Assembly (NCBI RefSeq): GCF_001562255.1
Contig: NZ_CP014301.1
Span: forward strand, 2,914,001-2,978,000
Direction: 5' to 3'
Length of the DNA: 64,000 bases
Origin: Bosea sp. PAMC 26642
GTDB lineage: Bacteria; Pseudomonadota; Alphaproteobacteria; Rhizobiales; Beijerinckiaceae
In this document: piece by piece, positions 8,900 to 16,919 of the stretch
Position numbering within the stretch: position 1 is the first letter of the stretch
Layout: every line of letters starts with the position of its first letter
Notes under the pieces: generated by a model
Told to the model about the DNA's origin: nothing
The model's database searches: none
The model's input: the letters and a program-made list of their open reading frames with translations, nothing else
Made by a program: the position numbers and the translations under genes

Positions 8900-9027
8900 G
8901 TCATTCCGGGACTTCGCGCAGCGAAGGACCCGGAACCCACCACCGGGCGAGCGCGATCGACTGGGCGTGGATGGCATCACCCGGTCGTGGGTTCCGGGTT
9001 CGGCTCTTCGAGCCGCCCCGGAACGAC
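8900..9027. repeat. Dispersed inverted-repeat element, type B (copy 3)
   Basis: Begins GTCATTCCGGGAC and ends CCCCGGAACGAC, with an inner CCCGGAACCCA / TGGGTTCCGGG pair, the type B signature. It lies between the meaA stop (7 bases away) and the end of the convergent J-domain gene (10 bases away), so it could serve both transcripts. Confidence 0.88.
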
Positions 9028-9037
9028 AAGCGCGATC

Positions 9038-9655
9038 CTAAGCCATCCCGACTGACTTCAACTGCGCATACGCCTTCAGAATCTCCTGAAGCGTGCCTTC
9101 GCGCGAGCGGTCGCCGCCATTGGCGTCCGGATGAAAGCGCTTCACCAGTTCCTTGTAGCGCGCCTTGATCGCCACCGAATCGGCCGTGTCGTCGAGGCCC
9201 AACGTGTCGAGCGCCTTGCGTGCCACCACGCCGACGCGCGGCTCGGGATTGGCGGCGGCCTGTGTCCGGCGTGCACCGAATATGTTGAAGGCGTCCTGGA
9301 CGTCCGGCTCTTCCTTGCCGCCAGCGACGCGGCCGCGCTGCGACATGCGCGCTGCCTTCGAGTTCACGCCGAGCTTCCAGGTCGGGCGATGGCCGATCGC
9401 ATCATCCTTGGCATAAGCCTGCAGCGCCGCGTCATCCATCCCGGCGAAATAGTTGTAGGTCGCGTTGTAGGCCTTCACATGATCCATGCAGAACCGGAAG
9501 AACTCGCCCTCCCGGCCCCGCCCCTTGGGCGCGCGGAATTCGCCCGGCCGCTTGCAGCCGGGATGGTCGCAGGCCGTGGCAGGAATGTCCTCGACCGCTT
9601 CCGCCTCGGAAGGGCCGATCCTGATGCGGTCGAACAGGCGCGAGTTGAAGTTCAT
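9038..9655 (-). CDS. J-domain (DnaJ-like) protein with N-terminal Cys/His motif
   Basis: A 205-residue protein whose J domain sits at the C-terminus: ALDTLGLDDTADSVAIKARYKELVKRFHPD, with the HPD tripeptide needed to stimulate Hsp70. The N-terminal half has a probable zinc site (CDHPGCKRP, then FRFCMDH) and FFRFCMDHVKAYNATYNYF, a block typical of this alphaproteobacterial family. No Gly/Phe or classical zinc-finger region is present, so it is a specialised co-chaperone, not DnaJ. It is divergent from bolA across about 140 bases, an arrangement I recall as common in Hyphomicrobiales. Client proteins are unknown. Confidence 0.88.
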   Translation of the reverse strand: MNFNSRLFDRIRIGPSEAEAVEDIPATACDHPGCKRPGEFRAPKGRGREGEFFRFCMDHVKAYNATYNYFAGMDDAALQAYAKDDAIGHRPTWKLGVNSKAARMSQRGRVAGGKEEPDVQDAFNIFGARRTQAAANPEPRVGVVARKALDTLGLDDTADSVAIKARYKELVKRFHPDANGGDRSREGTLQEILKAYAQLKSVGMA

Positions 9656-9798
9656 GATCGAACGGTTATGAGACTCGAAGGGGAAACCGGCAAGTGCGGC
9701 GCAACATGCAAAGATCGCATGTCCCGCCCGCCGACGCCGGTCGAACGATCGTCGGACGACGCTCGTCAGGCCAACATCATCAGGACAATGTCGCGATC

Positions 9799-10071
9799 AT
9801 GACCGGAATGGCTGAACGGATCATCAAGAAGCTGGAAGCCGCCCTGTCGCCGAAGCGCCTGAATGTCATAGACGAATCCCACCAGCATCAGGGCCATGGC
9901 GGCTGGCGCGAAGGCGGCGAAACCCATTTCAGGGTCGATATCGTGTCCGAGGCCTTTGCCGGCAAGAGCCGCCTGGAGCGCCACCGCCTCGTCAATGCCG
10001 CCCTGGCTCAGGAACTCGCCGACGGCGTGCACGCGCTCGCGATTCTGGCGCGGGGACCGGGGGAGGCTTGA
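9799..10071 (+). CDS. BolA family protein
   Basis: About 90 residues, the full BolA fold length. It has the expected N-terminal helix (RIIKKLEAAL), the loop with DESHQHQGH, and the FAGKSRLERHRLVNAAL block. BolA proteins pair with monothiol glutaredoxins in Fe-S handling, and some act as regulators. The His residues in the loop and the conserved His of RLERHR are the likely cluster ligands. The ATG at 9799 was chosen over an in-frame one at 9694, because the upstream 35 residues lack family resemblance; 9808 is also possible. It is divergent from the J-domain gene and convergent with the toxin gene. Confidence 0.88.
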   Translation: MTGMAERIIKKLEAALSPKRLNVIDESHQHQGHGGWREGGETHFRVDIVSEAFAGKSRLERHRLVNAALAQELADGVHALAILARGPGEA

Positions 10072-10084
10072 ACGGCGTCCGATC

Positions 10085-10489
10085 TCAGGGGGTAATCAGT
10101 ACGATCGAAGGAAAATAGGTCCGGTAGCGCTTTGCGTCGCGCGTCAGCAGCGGCAGCCCCAGCTCGACGGCCTGCGCGCCGATAAAAAAGTCGGGGAGGA
10201 CACCGGTGCGCAGTCCTCCAGCCGCGCGATAGCGGGCGAACGCTTTGCCTGCCATGAACAGAGCCGGCTTCGATATCGAACCGATCGCGACTTTGAAATC
10301 AGCCAGCATCGCATCGAGCGTTTCGACATCGTCGAACCCGACCGAAAGCTCTGCATATACGACATCGACGATAGCCAATCGGCCGGTCTTCATTGCCATG
10401 CGCAGTCGGCCCGTCGACCAACCACCCCAATCCGGATCGTTGGTAATCAGGTCCAGGAAGACGTTTGAATCGACGAGCGTCGTCGTCAC
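10085..10489 (-). CDS. PIN-domain toxin, VapC family
   Basis: A 134-residue PIN-domain ribonuclease. The first acidic residue is in LVDSNVFLD, a conserved Glu is in VVYAELSVGF, and the third acidic site is in LPDFFIGAQAVELGLPLLTRDAKRY, which together give the Mg-binding set expected for VapC. It starts with GTG overlapping the antitoxin stop (GTGA), so translation is coupled. Paired with the AbrB-type antitoxin just upstream, it forms a type II toxin-antitoxin module. The RNA target is unknown; many VapCs cut tRNA or rRNA. Confidence 0.9.
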   Translation of the reverse strand: MTTTLVDSNVFLDLITNDPDWGGWSTGRLRMAMKTGRLAIVDVVYAELSVGFDDVETLDAMLADFKVAIGSISKPALFMAGKAFARYRAAGGLRTGVLPDFFIGAQAVELGLPLLTRDAKRYRTYFPSIVLITP

Positions 10490-10719
10490 GGCTCGCCGCG
10501 CGACATCGCCATAATGTCGTCAGTGCTCGGTCCCGGCGCGGCGCTGCCGCGCCATTTGTCGATCGGATCGACGGCCGCCGCGCCCGTGACCTTTGTCAGC
10601 ACGACCTGACCATCGGCTTCCATTCGGAAATCCACTGCGTTGCCCGGCTGGATGCCGAGCAGGTCCCGCACTGTTTTAGGAATTGTAACCTGACCCTTGC
10701 TTGTAACAGTGGTTGCCAT
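10486..10719 (-). CDS. AbrB/MazE/SpoVT-type antitoxin (VapB role)
   Basis: A 77-residue antitoxin. The N-terminal swapped-hairpin DNA-binding domain reads TTVTSKGQVTIPKTVRDLLGIQPG, the classic AbrB start. The C-terminal tail, with DKWRGSAAPGPSTDDIMAMSRGEP, probably wraps the PIN toxin. GGAGG sits four bases before the ATG. Directly upstream is a perfect inverted repeat (10729-10756) that is the likely autoregulatory operator. It is the first gene of a two-gene operon with the toxin. Confidence 0.92.
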   Translation of the reverse strand: MATTVTSKGQVTIPKTVRDLLGIQPGNAVDFRMEADGQVVLTKVTGAAAVDPIDKWRGSAAPGPSTDDIMAMSRGEP

Positions 10720-10728
10720 GTCACCTCC

Positions 10729-10756
10729 AGTATTACTTGATCAAAAAGGTAATACT
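10729..10756. promoter_or_regulatory. Autoregulatory operator of the VapBC-type operon
   Basis: Arms AGTATTAC and GTAATACT are a perfect 8-bp inverted repeat with a 12-base A/T-rich centre. The near arm abuts the GGAGG ribosome site of the antitoxin gene, so a bound antitoxin complex would also cover the start of the transcript. A possible -35 (TTGCGC) and -10 (TACCTT) 17 bases apart overlap it. The AT-richness stands out from the GC-rich surroundings. Confidence 0.75.
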
Positions 10757-10814
10757 TATGCGGCTTTTGCGCAAGCCTGGCTATCCGCGATCGGCAGAAA
10801 CAGCGGCTCCGTGC

Positions 10815-12008
10815 TCAGCCCTCCGCTCGCTCGGGCGCCCACGCATAAACCGCGGCCGAGACAAGCAGCAGGGCCGCGAAAAGCCAATGCAGACTGGCGA
10901 AGGTCGCCGCCGCGTCGAGGCCGGCGCCACGCTGCGCCGCGATGAACCAGCCCGAACCGGACTGCACGAGCGCAGCGCCCGCGATGAACAGGAAATTCAC
11001 CGCCGTCATGCCGCGTCCAAGCAGATGCGGCGGGAAGAACAGGCGCGCATGTGCCATCAGGATGGCATAGGTGAAGCCGATCGCGCCGATCGCCGAAAGC
11101 ACGACGATCGCCAACACCGCCGAAGCCGAACCCGCCAGCGCCAGCAGCGCGAAGGCGAAACCCGTCGCAACCGTGCCCCACAGGACAAGCGGTTTGATCC
11201 GCCCCGCGACCTTTTCCAGTCCGCCATAAAAGAAGGCACCGGCAACCATGGCCAGCGCCATCGCGGTCGCGGCATTGCCGGCGCTGACGGCGTTGAAGCC
11301 GTGCACGCTGCTCATGAACGGCGCGATCCAGAGGCCCCGCACCGTCGCCAGAACGGCGTAGCCCGTCAGCGTGATCGGCGCGAGCAGCCAGAGCGGCTTA
11401 AGGCGCACGATGCTGGCTAGTCCCTCGATCAGCCCCTCGGTCTTGCCCGATGCCTGCTCGGCACGCGGCGGGTCGCGCAGCAACAGCGCCGCCAACAGCG
11501 TCGCCGCCGCAAAGCAGGTGGCCATCGTCAGCATCGAGGTCCGCCAACCGAAACGCGCTGCCGCGATCGCCAGCGGCGCCGCGCCGACGAGGTTTCCAAG
11601 CGAGCCGAGCCCGATGAAGACCGAGGTGAGGAAGGCAAAGCGCGCCGGCGCCGTGGTCCGCGCAAACAGGAACAGCGCCGACATGAAGATCGGCGCGCAG
11701 CCGATACCGATCAGCGCCATCGCCAGGGTGCCGGCCGCAGCACTCGTCGCGCTGGCAAACAGGAAAGCGCCGAAGGAGCCGATCGCCATCGCCGCCGCAA
11801 CCGTCCGCCGCGGCCCGAGCCGGTCGAGCGCCCAGCCGATCGGGAACTGCGAAACCGCGAAGGCGATGAACCAGGCCGCGCCCAGAAACCCGAACTCGCG
11901 CGGGCCGATCGCGAGATCGCTCATCACCGGATCGGCGATGACGCTCAGAAACGACCGGTAGAAAATCGAGAGAAAATAGGCCGGCAGCAGCGCGAAGAAG
12001 ACGGTCAC
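10815..12008 (-). CDS. MFS transporter
   Basis: Major facilitator superfamily carrier of about 397 residues with 12 predicted membrane helices. The loop between helices 2 and 3 has the MFS pattern WALDRLGPRRTVAAA, and a central hydrophilic loop (RDPPRAEQASGKTEG) divides the two halves. The start is uncertain: a GTG at 12008 lies just after the stop of the upstream thiolase gene, and an ATG at 12047 would overlap that gene by 29 bases. Neither has a strong ribosome site. Both genes run in the same direction, so coupling is likely. The substrate is not identifiable. Confidence 0.85.
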   Translation of the reverse strand: MTVFFALLPAYFLSIFYRSFLSVIADPVMSDLAIGPREFGFLGAAWFIAFAVSQFPIGWALDRLGPRRTVAAAMAIGSFGAFLFASATSAAAGTLAMALIGIGCAPIFMSALFLFARTTAPARFAFLTSVFIGLGSLGNLVGAAPLAIAAARFGWRTSMLTMATCFAAATLLAALLLRDPPRAEQASGKTEGLIEGLASIVRLKPLWLLAPITLTGYAVLATVRGLWIAPFMSSVHGFNAVSAGNAATAMALAMVAGAFFYGGLEKVAGRIKPLVLWGTVATGFAFALLALAGSASAVLAIVVLSAIGAIGFTYAILMAHARLFFPPHLLGRGMTAVNFLFIAGAALVQSGSGWFIAAQRGAGLDAAATFASLHWLFAALLLVSAAVYAWAPERAEG

Positions 12009-12018
12009 GTCGCGCGCA

Positions 12019-13188
12019 TCACTTGATCCGCTCGAGCACGGAAACATAGTTCGCCACCGCGGCCCCGCCCATGTTGAAGACTCCGCCCAACCTGGCGTCG
12101 CGCACCTGCATCCCCTCGGGCGCCTCACCCGTCAGTTGCATGGCGCTGAGCACATGCATCGAGACGCCGGTCGCGCCGATCGGATGCCCCTTGGCCTTGA
12201 GTCCCCCCGAGACGTTGACCGGCAGCTTGCCGTCCTTCTGGGTCCAGCCTTCCTTGATGGCGCGCGCACCGTCGCCTTCCCTGGTCAGGCCCATCGCCTC
12301 GTATTCGATCAGTTCGGCGATGGTGAAGCAGTCATGCGTCTCGACGAAGGACAGGTCCCCGAGTGCGATACCTGCCTCGCCCAGCGCCTGCTTCCAGGCC
12401 AGCGCGCAGCCATCGAACTTCAGGATGTCGCGCTTCGACATCGGCAGGAAATCCTGGACATGGGCGGCGCCGCGGAAACCGACGGCGCGGCGCAATCCCA
12501 TCGCGGTCTCGGTATCAGCGAGCACGATCGCGGCCGCTCCGTCCGAGACCAGCGAACAATCGGTGCGCTTCAGCGGGCCGGCGACATAGGGGTTCTTTTC
12601 GCTCTCGTTGCGGCAGAACTCGAAGCCCAAATCCTTGCGCATCTGCGCATAGGGATTCTCGACACCGTTCTTGTGGTTCTTGGCCGCGATCATCGCGAGC
12701 GCGTCCGACTGGTCGCCATGGCGCTGAAAATAGGAGGCGGCGATGTTGCCGAAGACGCCGGCAAAGCCGCCTATCGTCTCGCCGTCCTCGGCGAGATACG
12801 AGGCCTTGAGCAGGAATTTGCCGATATCGGCCGACGGCGTCTTCGTCATCTGCTCGACGCCGACGACGAGCACGATCTTGGCATCGCCAGCCCGGATCGC
12901 GCGTGCGCCCTGATGAACGGCGGCGGAGCCTGTGGCGCAGGCATTCTCGACGCGGGTGGTCGGCTTGAAGCGTAGCGCCGGATCGGCCTGTAGCACGAGC
13001 GAGGCTGTGAAATCCTGGGCCGAGAAGCCGGCGTTGTAGTGGCCAAGCACGATCTCGTCGACTTGGTCGGCGGTGATGCCGGCATCGACAAGCGCCTCGG
13101 TGGCGACCCGCACGATCAGGCTCTCGATGGTCTCGGCATCCTGCTTGCCGAACGGCGTATGGGCCCAACCGACGATCGCAGCGCTCAT
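12019..13188 (-). CDS. Thiolase family protein, SCP2-thiolase type
   Basis: Acyl-CoA acetyltransferase-like enzyme of 389 residues. The nucleophilic Cys is in ENACATGSAA near residue 85, the C-terminal half has ETHDCFT, which marks the SCP-2/lipid-transfer thiolase branch, and the His is in KGHPIGATG. The second active-site Cys of classical biosynthetic thiolases is replaced by GGVFNMGGAAVANY, as in this subfamily. Such enzymes cleave or form beta-ketoacyl-CoAs, often with branched or sterol-like chains; the exact substrate is unknown. GGGAGAG precedes the ATG. The MFS gene follows closely on the same strand. Confidence 0.9.
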   Translation of the reverse strand: MSAAIVGWAHTPFGKQDAETIESLIVRVATEALVDAGITADQVDEIVLGHYNAGFSAQDFTASLVLQADPALRFKPTTRVENACATGSAAVHQGARAIRAGDAKIVLVVGVEQMTKTPSADIGKFLLKASYLAEDGETIGGFAGVFGNIAASYFQRHGDQSDALAMIAAKNHKNGVENPYAQMRKDLGFEFCRNESEKNPYVAGPLKRTDCSLVSDGAAAIVLADTETAMGLRRAVGFRGAAHVQDFLPMSKRDILKFDGCALAWKQALGEAGIALGDLSFVETHDCFTIAELIEYEAMGLTREGDGARAIKEGWTQKDGKLPVNVSGGLKAKGHPIGATGVSMHVLSAMQLTGEAPEGMQVRDARLGGVFNMGGAAVANYVSVLERIK

Positions 13189-13309
13189 GGCTTTCTCTCC
13201 CTAAAACCCGAACTTTTCAGTCTAATTGCGCTTCGCAAGCTCGCCCTGCAAGCCGGCACCTGCGCATTTCCGGAGTGCACGGAAAGAGGGACCATGATGC
13301 GGACCACTC

Positions 13310-14212
13310 TCAGATCGCCAGCAGGAGCAAAGCGCCAACCCCACCCACGATCATCGCCATGCCGAGAATCTCTCGGCGGCTCGTCCCCTCGGCAAAGATC
13401 CGCCGTGAGGCGATCTGCGCGAGCGGTACCTCGATCAGCGCCAGCGTGCGGACATTCGCTGCGCTGGTCAGCGAAAAACCGATGAACCAGCATTGCGAGG
13501 CCGCTGCCCCGAGGAAACCGGCCGACAGCGACCGCCGCCAGTTGCGCAGGCTCAGGATCAGCGCCGGCCGGTTGGCGACCAGCATGTAGAGCGTCAGCAC
13601 GACCGTCTGCAACGTCAGGCCGAGCGCCAGGATCGTCGTGGCACGGATAAAGAAACCGCCCTCCGGCAGCGCCTGGATCGCACCGCGAAAGCCGATCGCC
13701 GAGAACGCGAAGAAGGCGCCGGCCCCGATGCCCAGCAGGGCCGGCCGCAGGCCCGCGGCCGTCAGCTTCTCGCCCGGCTTCCAGGAGACAACGACGACGC
13801 CCGCCGTCGCGACCGCGATGGCGGCGAATTTGGGCAGGCTGAGCGCATCACCCAGCAGCAGTGCGCCGAAGATCGCGACCTGCACCGGCTCGGTCTTGGT
13901 GTAGGCCGTCGTCACCGAAAACGAGCGCTCGCGCATCGCAGCCAGCATCAGGGCCGTCGCAGCGATCTGCGTCAGCGCGCCCCAGAGCGTGAAGGCCAGC
14001 GCGCCCTGGCCGATCTGGGGCGGCGCCCGGTTGCTCGCCAGGCACACCAGCACCAGGAACAGCAGCGCGAAGGGCAGGCCGAACAGGAAGCGAACCTGCG
14101 TCGCGCCGACGACGCCGATCACCTCCGTCAGCGAGCGCTGCGTGAGGTTCCGCGCCGTCTGCAGCAGTGAGGCCGCGATCGTCGCGGGTATCCAGAGAAG
14201 GGCAAGGCTCAC
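13310..14212 (-). CDS. DMT family transporter (EamA domain)
   Basis: A 300-residue membrane protein with ten predicted helices in two EamA repeats, the drug/metabolite exporter pattern. The conserved C-terminal region includes LALIEVPLAQIASRRIFAEG and a final GVGALLLLAI helix. It starts with GTG (MSLALLWIP), with no alternative ATG nearby and only a weak ribosome site. It is divergent from the D,D-carboxypeptidase gene across about 200 bases that hold no recognisable motif. The substrate is unknown. Confidence 0.85.
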   Translation of the reverse strand: MSLALLWIPATIAASLLQTARNLTQRSLTEVIGVVGATQVRFLFGLPFALLFLVLVCLASNRAPPQIGQGALAFTLWGALTQIAATALMLAAMRERSFSVTTAYTKTEPVQVAIFGALLLGDALSLPKFAAIAVATAGVVVVSWKPGEKLTAAGLRPALLGIGAGAFFAFSAIGFRGAIQALPEGGFFIRATTILALGLTLQTVVLTLYMLVANRPALILSLRNWRRSLSAGFLGAAASQCWFIGFSLTSAANVRTLALIEVPLAQIASRRIFAEGTSRREILGMAMIVGGVGALLLLAI

Positions 14213-14413
14213 GCGGGTTTCGGTCCGGACGGGGCGCAGGAATGGTGGTCAAGGCTTTTGGACCTGCCGTCCCGGCTAGGCAAATCGCTGCGTCGGGGGT
14301 AGGTATGCGTCAATGGCTGGACCGATCGTCCCGGCCGTCTCGAAATTGCCGCACGCGTCGCGTTGAACCCGTCTCGTTCGACGCCTCACCCAGACAGGTT
14401 CAAGACCAGCCCG

Positions 14414-15988
14414 ATGATCCGATTTCGTCTAGCCGCCGCCGTTGTCTTCGGTCTCGCCGCGACTGCCCCGGCAATGGCCGGCGCCAGCCTGGTGGTCGAC
14501 GCCGCGAGCGGACAGGTTCTTTCCAGCGAAAACGCGGTCCAGGCTTGGCACCCTGCCTCCACAACCAAGATGATGACGGCCTATCTCGCCCTCAAAGCCG
14601 TGCGCGAGGGCCGTCTCGGACTCGAGACCCCGATCCCGGCCTCAAAGCGCGCCGCCAGCCAGCCGCGCGTCAAGGTCTACATCAAGGCCGGGCAGGAGAT
14701 CACGCTCGATAACGCGCTGCGCATCATGATGGTGAAGTCGGCCAACGACATCGCCTATGTCATCGCCGAAGGTGTCGGCGGCGACGTCGAGACTTTCGTC
14801 GGCATGATGAATGCGGAAGCGGCTCGTCTGGGGATGCGCGACAGCCATTTCGTCAATCCCAATGGCTGGCACCATCCCGACCAGCAGGTCAGCGCGCGCG
14901 ATCTTGCCGTGCTCGCCATGGCGCTGATGCGCGAATTTCCCGATTATGCCGACTACTGGAACACCGCTTCGGTCCAGCTCGGCAAGCAGGTTCTGCACAA
15001 CACCAACGGGCTCGTTGGCCGCTATTCCGGCATCAACGGCTTCAAGACTGGCTTCGTCTGCGCCTCGGGCTTCAATGTCGTCGCCACGGCCACACGCGGC
15101 GGCCGGACCCTGATCGCGGTCGTGCTCGGCGCACTCTCTGGCGCGGAGCGCACGGTCAAGGCGGCACAACTGCTCGATGACGGCTTCGGCAAATGGGGCG
15201 GGTTCGGCACGAGCGTCGCCAGCCTGCCCGCCGGCACGGGCGGTCGTGCCTACAGCGTGTGCGACGATGTCCGGCGCAAGGGCGGCGGTGCGGCACTCGC
15301 GGACGATGTCGATACCTCCGGACCGATCGCCCATCAGGCGGCCGGCGATATCGGCGGCAACTCCAACGACGGAGGGATGCGCTCGGCTGCAGCCATTGCG
15401 ACCCCGGTGGCCAGTCCCGTTCTGACCCGCTCTCCGTCGGGCCGGATCATACTCGGCCCCCGCGCCGAAACCATGCCGGTTCCGGTCGCCTTCGGGCGTA
15501 CGCCCGGCTCGGCGTCCGCGCCGCTGGCCGCCAATGTGACCGGCAAGCCCGATACCCAGATCGCACGCGGCGGCGCCACACCTGTGATCGCACCGGGTGC
15601 GCCGGTGGTCGGCGGCCTGTTCGGCGGCACGGCACCCGGTCTGTTCAGCGACGCGCGGCGCACCAGCTCGGGCAATGGCGCCATCCCGGGTGCGACCACG
15701 GCCTTCGCGCCCACGGGCGCAGGCGAGGCGCAGGACGCTGGATCCGAATCGCCGCTTCGCCTTCAGGGCGCGATGCAGTCCGGCGCCACGACGACCAGCC
15801 TGCGTCCGGGCGCAGCGGCCGGCATCAAGCCCTCGGCCCGTCTGCCCGCCAAACCGTTGCTCGCGAAGCCGTCCTCGCAGAAGGTCGAGCCCGTGAAAGC
15901 CAAGCCGTCGCAGGCAGCCGTGAAGCCGCACGCCGCCAAACCGGCTGTAAAGACCAAAGTAAAATCCAAGCCCAGCGACGACGCCTGA
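14414..15988 (+). CDS. D-alanyl-D-alanine carboxypeptidase with long C-terminal tail
   Basis: Penicillin-binding peptidase S11 (DacF/PBP5 type) of about 524 residues. After a signal peptide ending near residue 23 it has all three motifs: STTK with catalytic Ser49 and Lys52, SAN at 109-111 and KTG at 211-213. It trims the terminal D-Ala from peptidoglycan stem peptides in the periplasm. The catalytic part ends near residue 280; the remaining 240 or so residues are low-complexity, rich in Ala, Pro, Gly and Thr. They end in a basic Lys-Pro-Ala run instead of the usual PBP5 C-terminal domain or amphipathic anchor. The start at 14414 gives a clean signal peptide; a TTG 17 codons upstream is in frame. 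Confidence 0.92.
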   Translation: MIRFRLAAAVVFGLAATAPAMAGASLVVDAASGQVLSSENAVQAWHPASTTKMMTAYLALKAVREGRLGLETPIPASKRAASQPRVKVYIKAGQEITLDNALRIMMVKSANDIAYVIAEGVGGDVETFVGMMNAEAARLGMRDSHFVNPNGWHHPDQQVSARDLAVLAMALMREFPDYADYWNTASVQLGKQVLHNTNGLVGRYSGINGFKTGFVCASGFNVVATATRGGRTLIAVVLGALSGAERTVKAAQLLDDGFGKWGGFGTSVASLPAGTGGRAYSVCDDVRRKGGGAALADDVDTSGPIAHQAAGDIGGNSNDGGMRSAAAIATPVASPVLTRSPSGRIILGPRAETMPVPVAFGRTPGSASAPLAANVTGKPDTQIARGGATPVIAPGAPVVGGLFGGTAPGLFSDARRTSSGNGAIPGATTAFAPTGAGEAQDAGSESPLRLQGAMQSGATTTSLRPGAAAGIKPSARLPAKPLLAKPSSQKVEPVKAKPSQAAVKPHAAKPAVKTKVKSKPSDDA

Positions 15989-15998
15989 GCGCAGCCGC

Positions 15999-16901
15999 TT
16001 GAACCCGGAGCAGGCCAGCACGACGCGGCGGCATGGCATCGCCCTGGCCCTATGCTCGGCGGCCGCCTTCGGCACCAACATCGTCAGCGCGCAACTGGCG
16101 GGCGCCGTCGGGATCAGCGGCCCTCTGCTCGTCTTCTATCGTGTCTTCATCATGCTCGCATTGGTCGCGGGCGCTGCCTTGCTCTGGCGTGCCACGCTGT
16201 CGGCGCCGCGTGGAGAGCGCGGGGCGCTGCTCCTTTTCGGCATCACCAGCGCGCTCGTCGGCTCGGCCTATCTTTCGTCGGTCGCCTTCCTGCCCGTAAC
16301 CGTCGCGGCGGTGGTCTTCTACACCTTCCCTGTCCTGATCGTACTCGCCGAGCCTTTGCTGACACCGGTCCGCTTCCGCCTGGATCGCTTCTTGATCGCA
16401 ATCGCGGCCTTCATCGGCGTGGCGATGGTGGTCGGGCCGGATTGGAACGGACTCGATCCACGCGGACTGGCGCTGGCCATGGCCGCCAGCCTCCTCGCCG
16501 CAACCCAGTTCTTCGCGGGCTCCGCCAGTTCCGGCGTGCCGCTGCTGCCGAAACTGTTCTGGTCGCATCTGATCATCCTGCCGGTCACGACCGTGGTGCT
16601 GCTGCTGACGGGGGGCTTCCTGCCACCGTCCGTCTTGGCCTTGGCTCCGGGACCGGTGGCCGTAACGCTCGGCGGCTATCTGATCGGCTTCGTTCTGCAG
16701 GTCATGGCTCTGGCCCGGGTCGCTCCCGGCCCGGCGGGCTTAGCCTTCTGCGCCGAGCCCGTCTTCGCCGTCTTGCTGGCGACGATCGTGCTCGGCGAAC
16801 GCGTCGGCGCGCCTCAATATGCCGGCGGCGCCCTTGTGGTCGCGGCGATCATGGCCAATGTAATACTGGAACAAAAGCGACGCCCGCTGGCGGCGGCGTG
16901 A
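15999..16901 (+). CDS. DMT family transporter (EamA domain)
   Basis: A 300-residue EamA-type permease with ten predicted helices. The first repeat includes FGTNIVSAQLAG and VAFLPVTVAAVVFYTFPVL; the second ends in AEPVFAVLLATIVLGERVGAPQYAGGALV, the usual DMT C-terminal pattern. The only sensible start is a TTG ten bases after the carboxypeptidase stop, so it is probably translated from the same transcript. It is distinct from the EamA protein on the other side of that gene. Substrate unknown. Confidence 0.83.
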   Translation: MNPEQASTTRRHGIALALCSAAAFGTNIVSAQLAGAVGISGPLLVFYRVFIMLALVAGAALLWRATLSAPRGERGALLLFGITSALVGSAYLSSVAFLPVTVAAVVFYTFPVLIVLAEPLLTPVRFRLDRFLIAIAAFIGVAMVVGPDWNGLDPRGLALAMAASLLAATQFFAGSASSGVPLLPKLFWSHLIILPVTTVVLLLTGGFLPPSVLALAPGPVAVTLGGYLIGFVLQVMALARVAPGPAGLAFCAEPVFAVLLATIVLGERVGAPQYAGGALVVAAIMANVILEQKRRPLAAA

Positions 16902-16919
16902 CCTTCGAGAAGCGCGACG

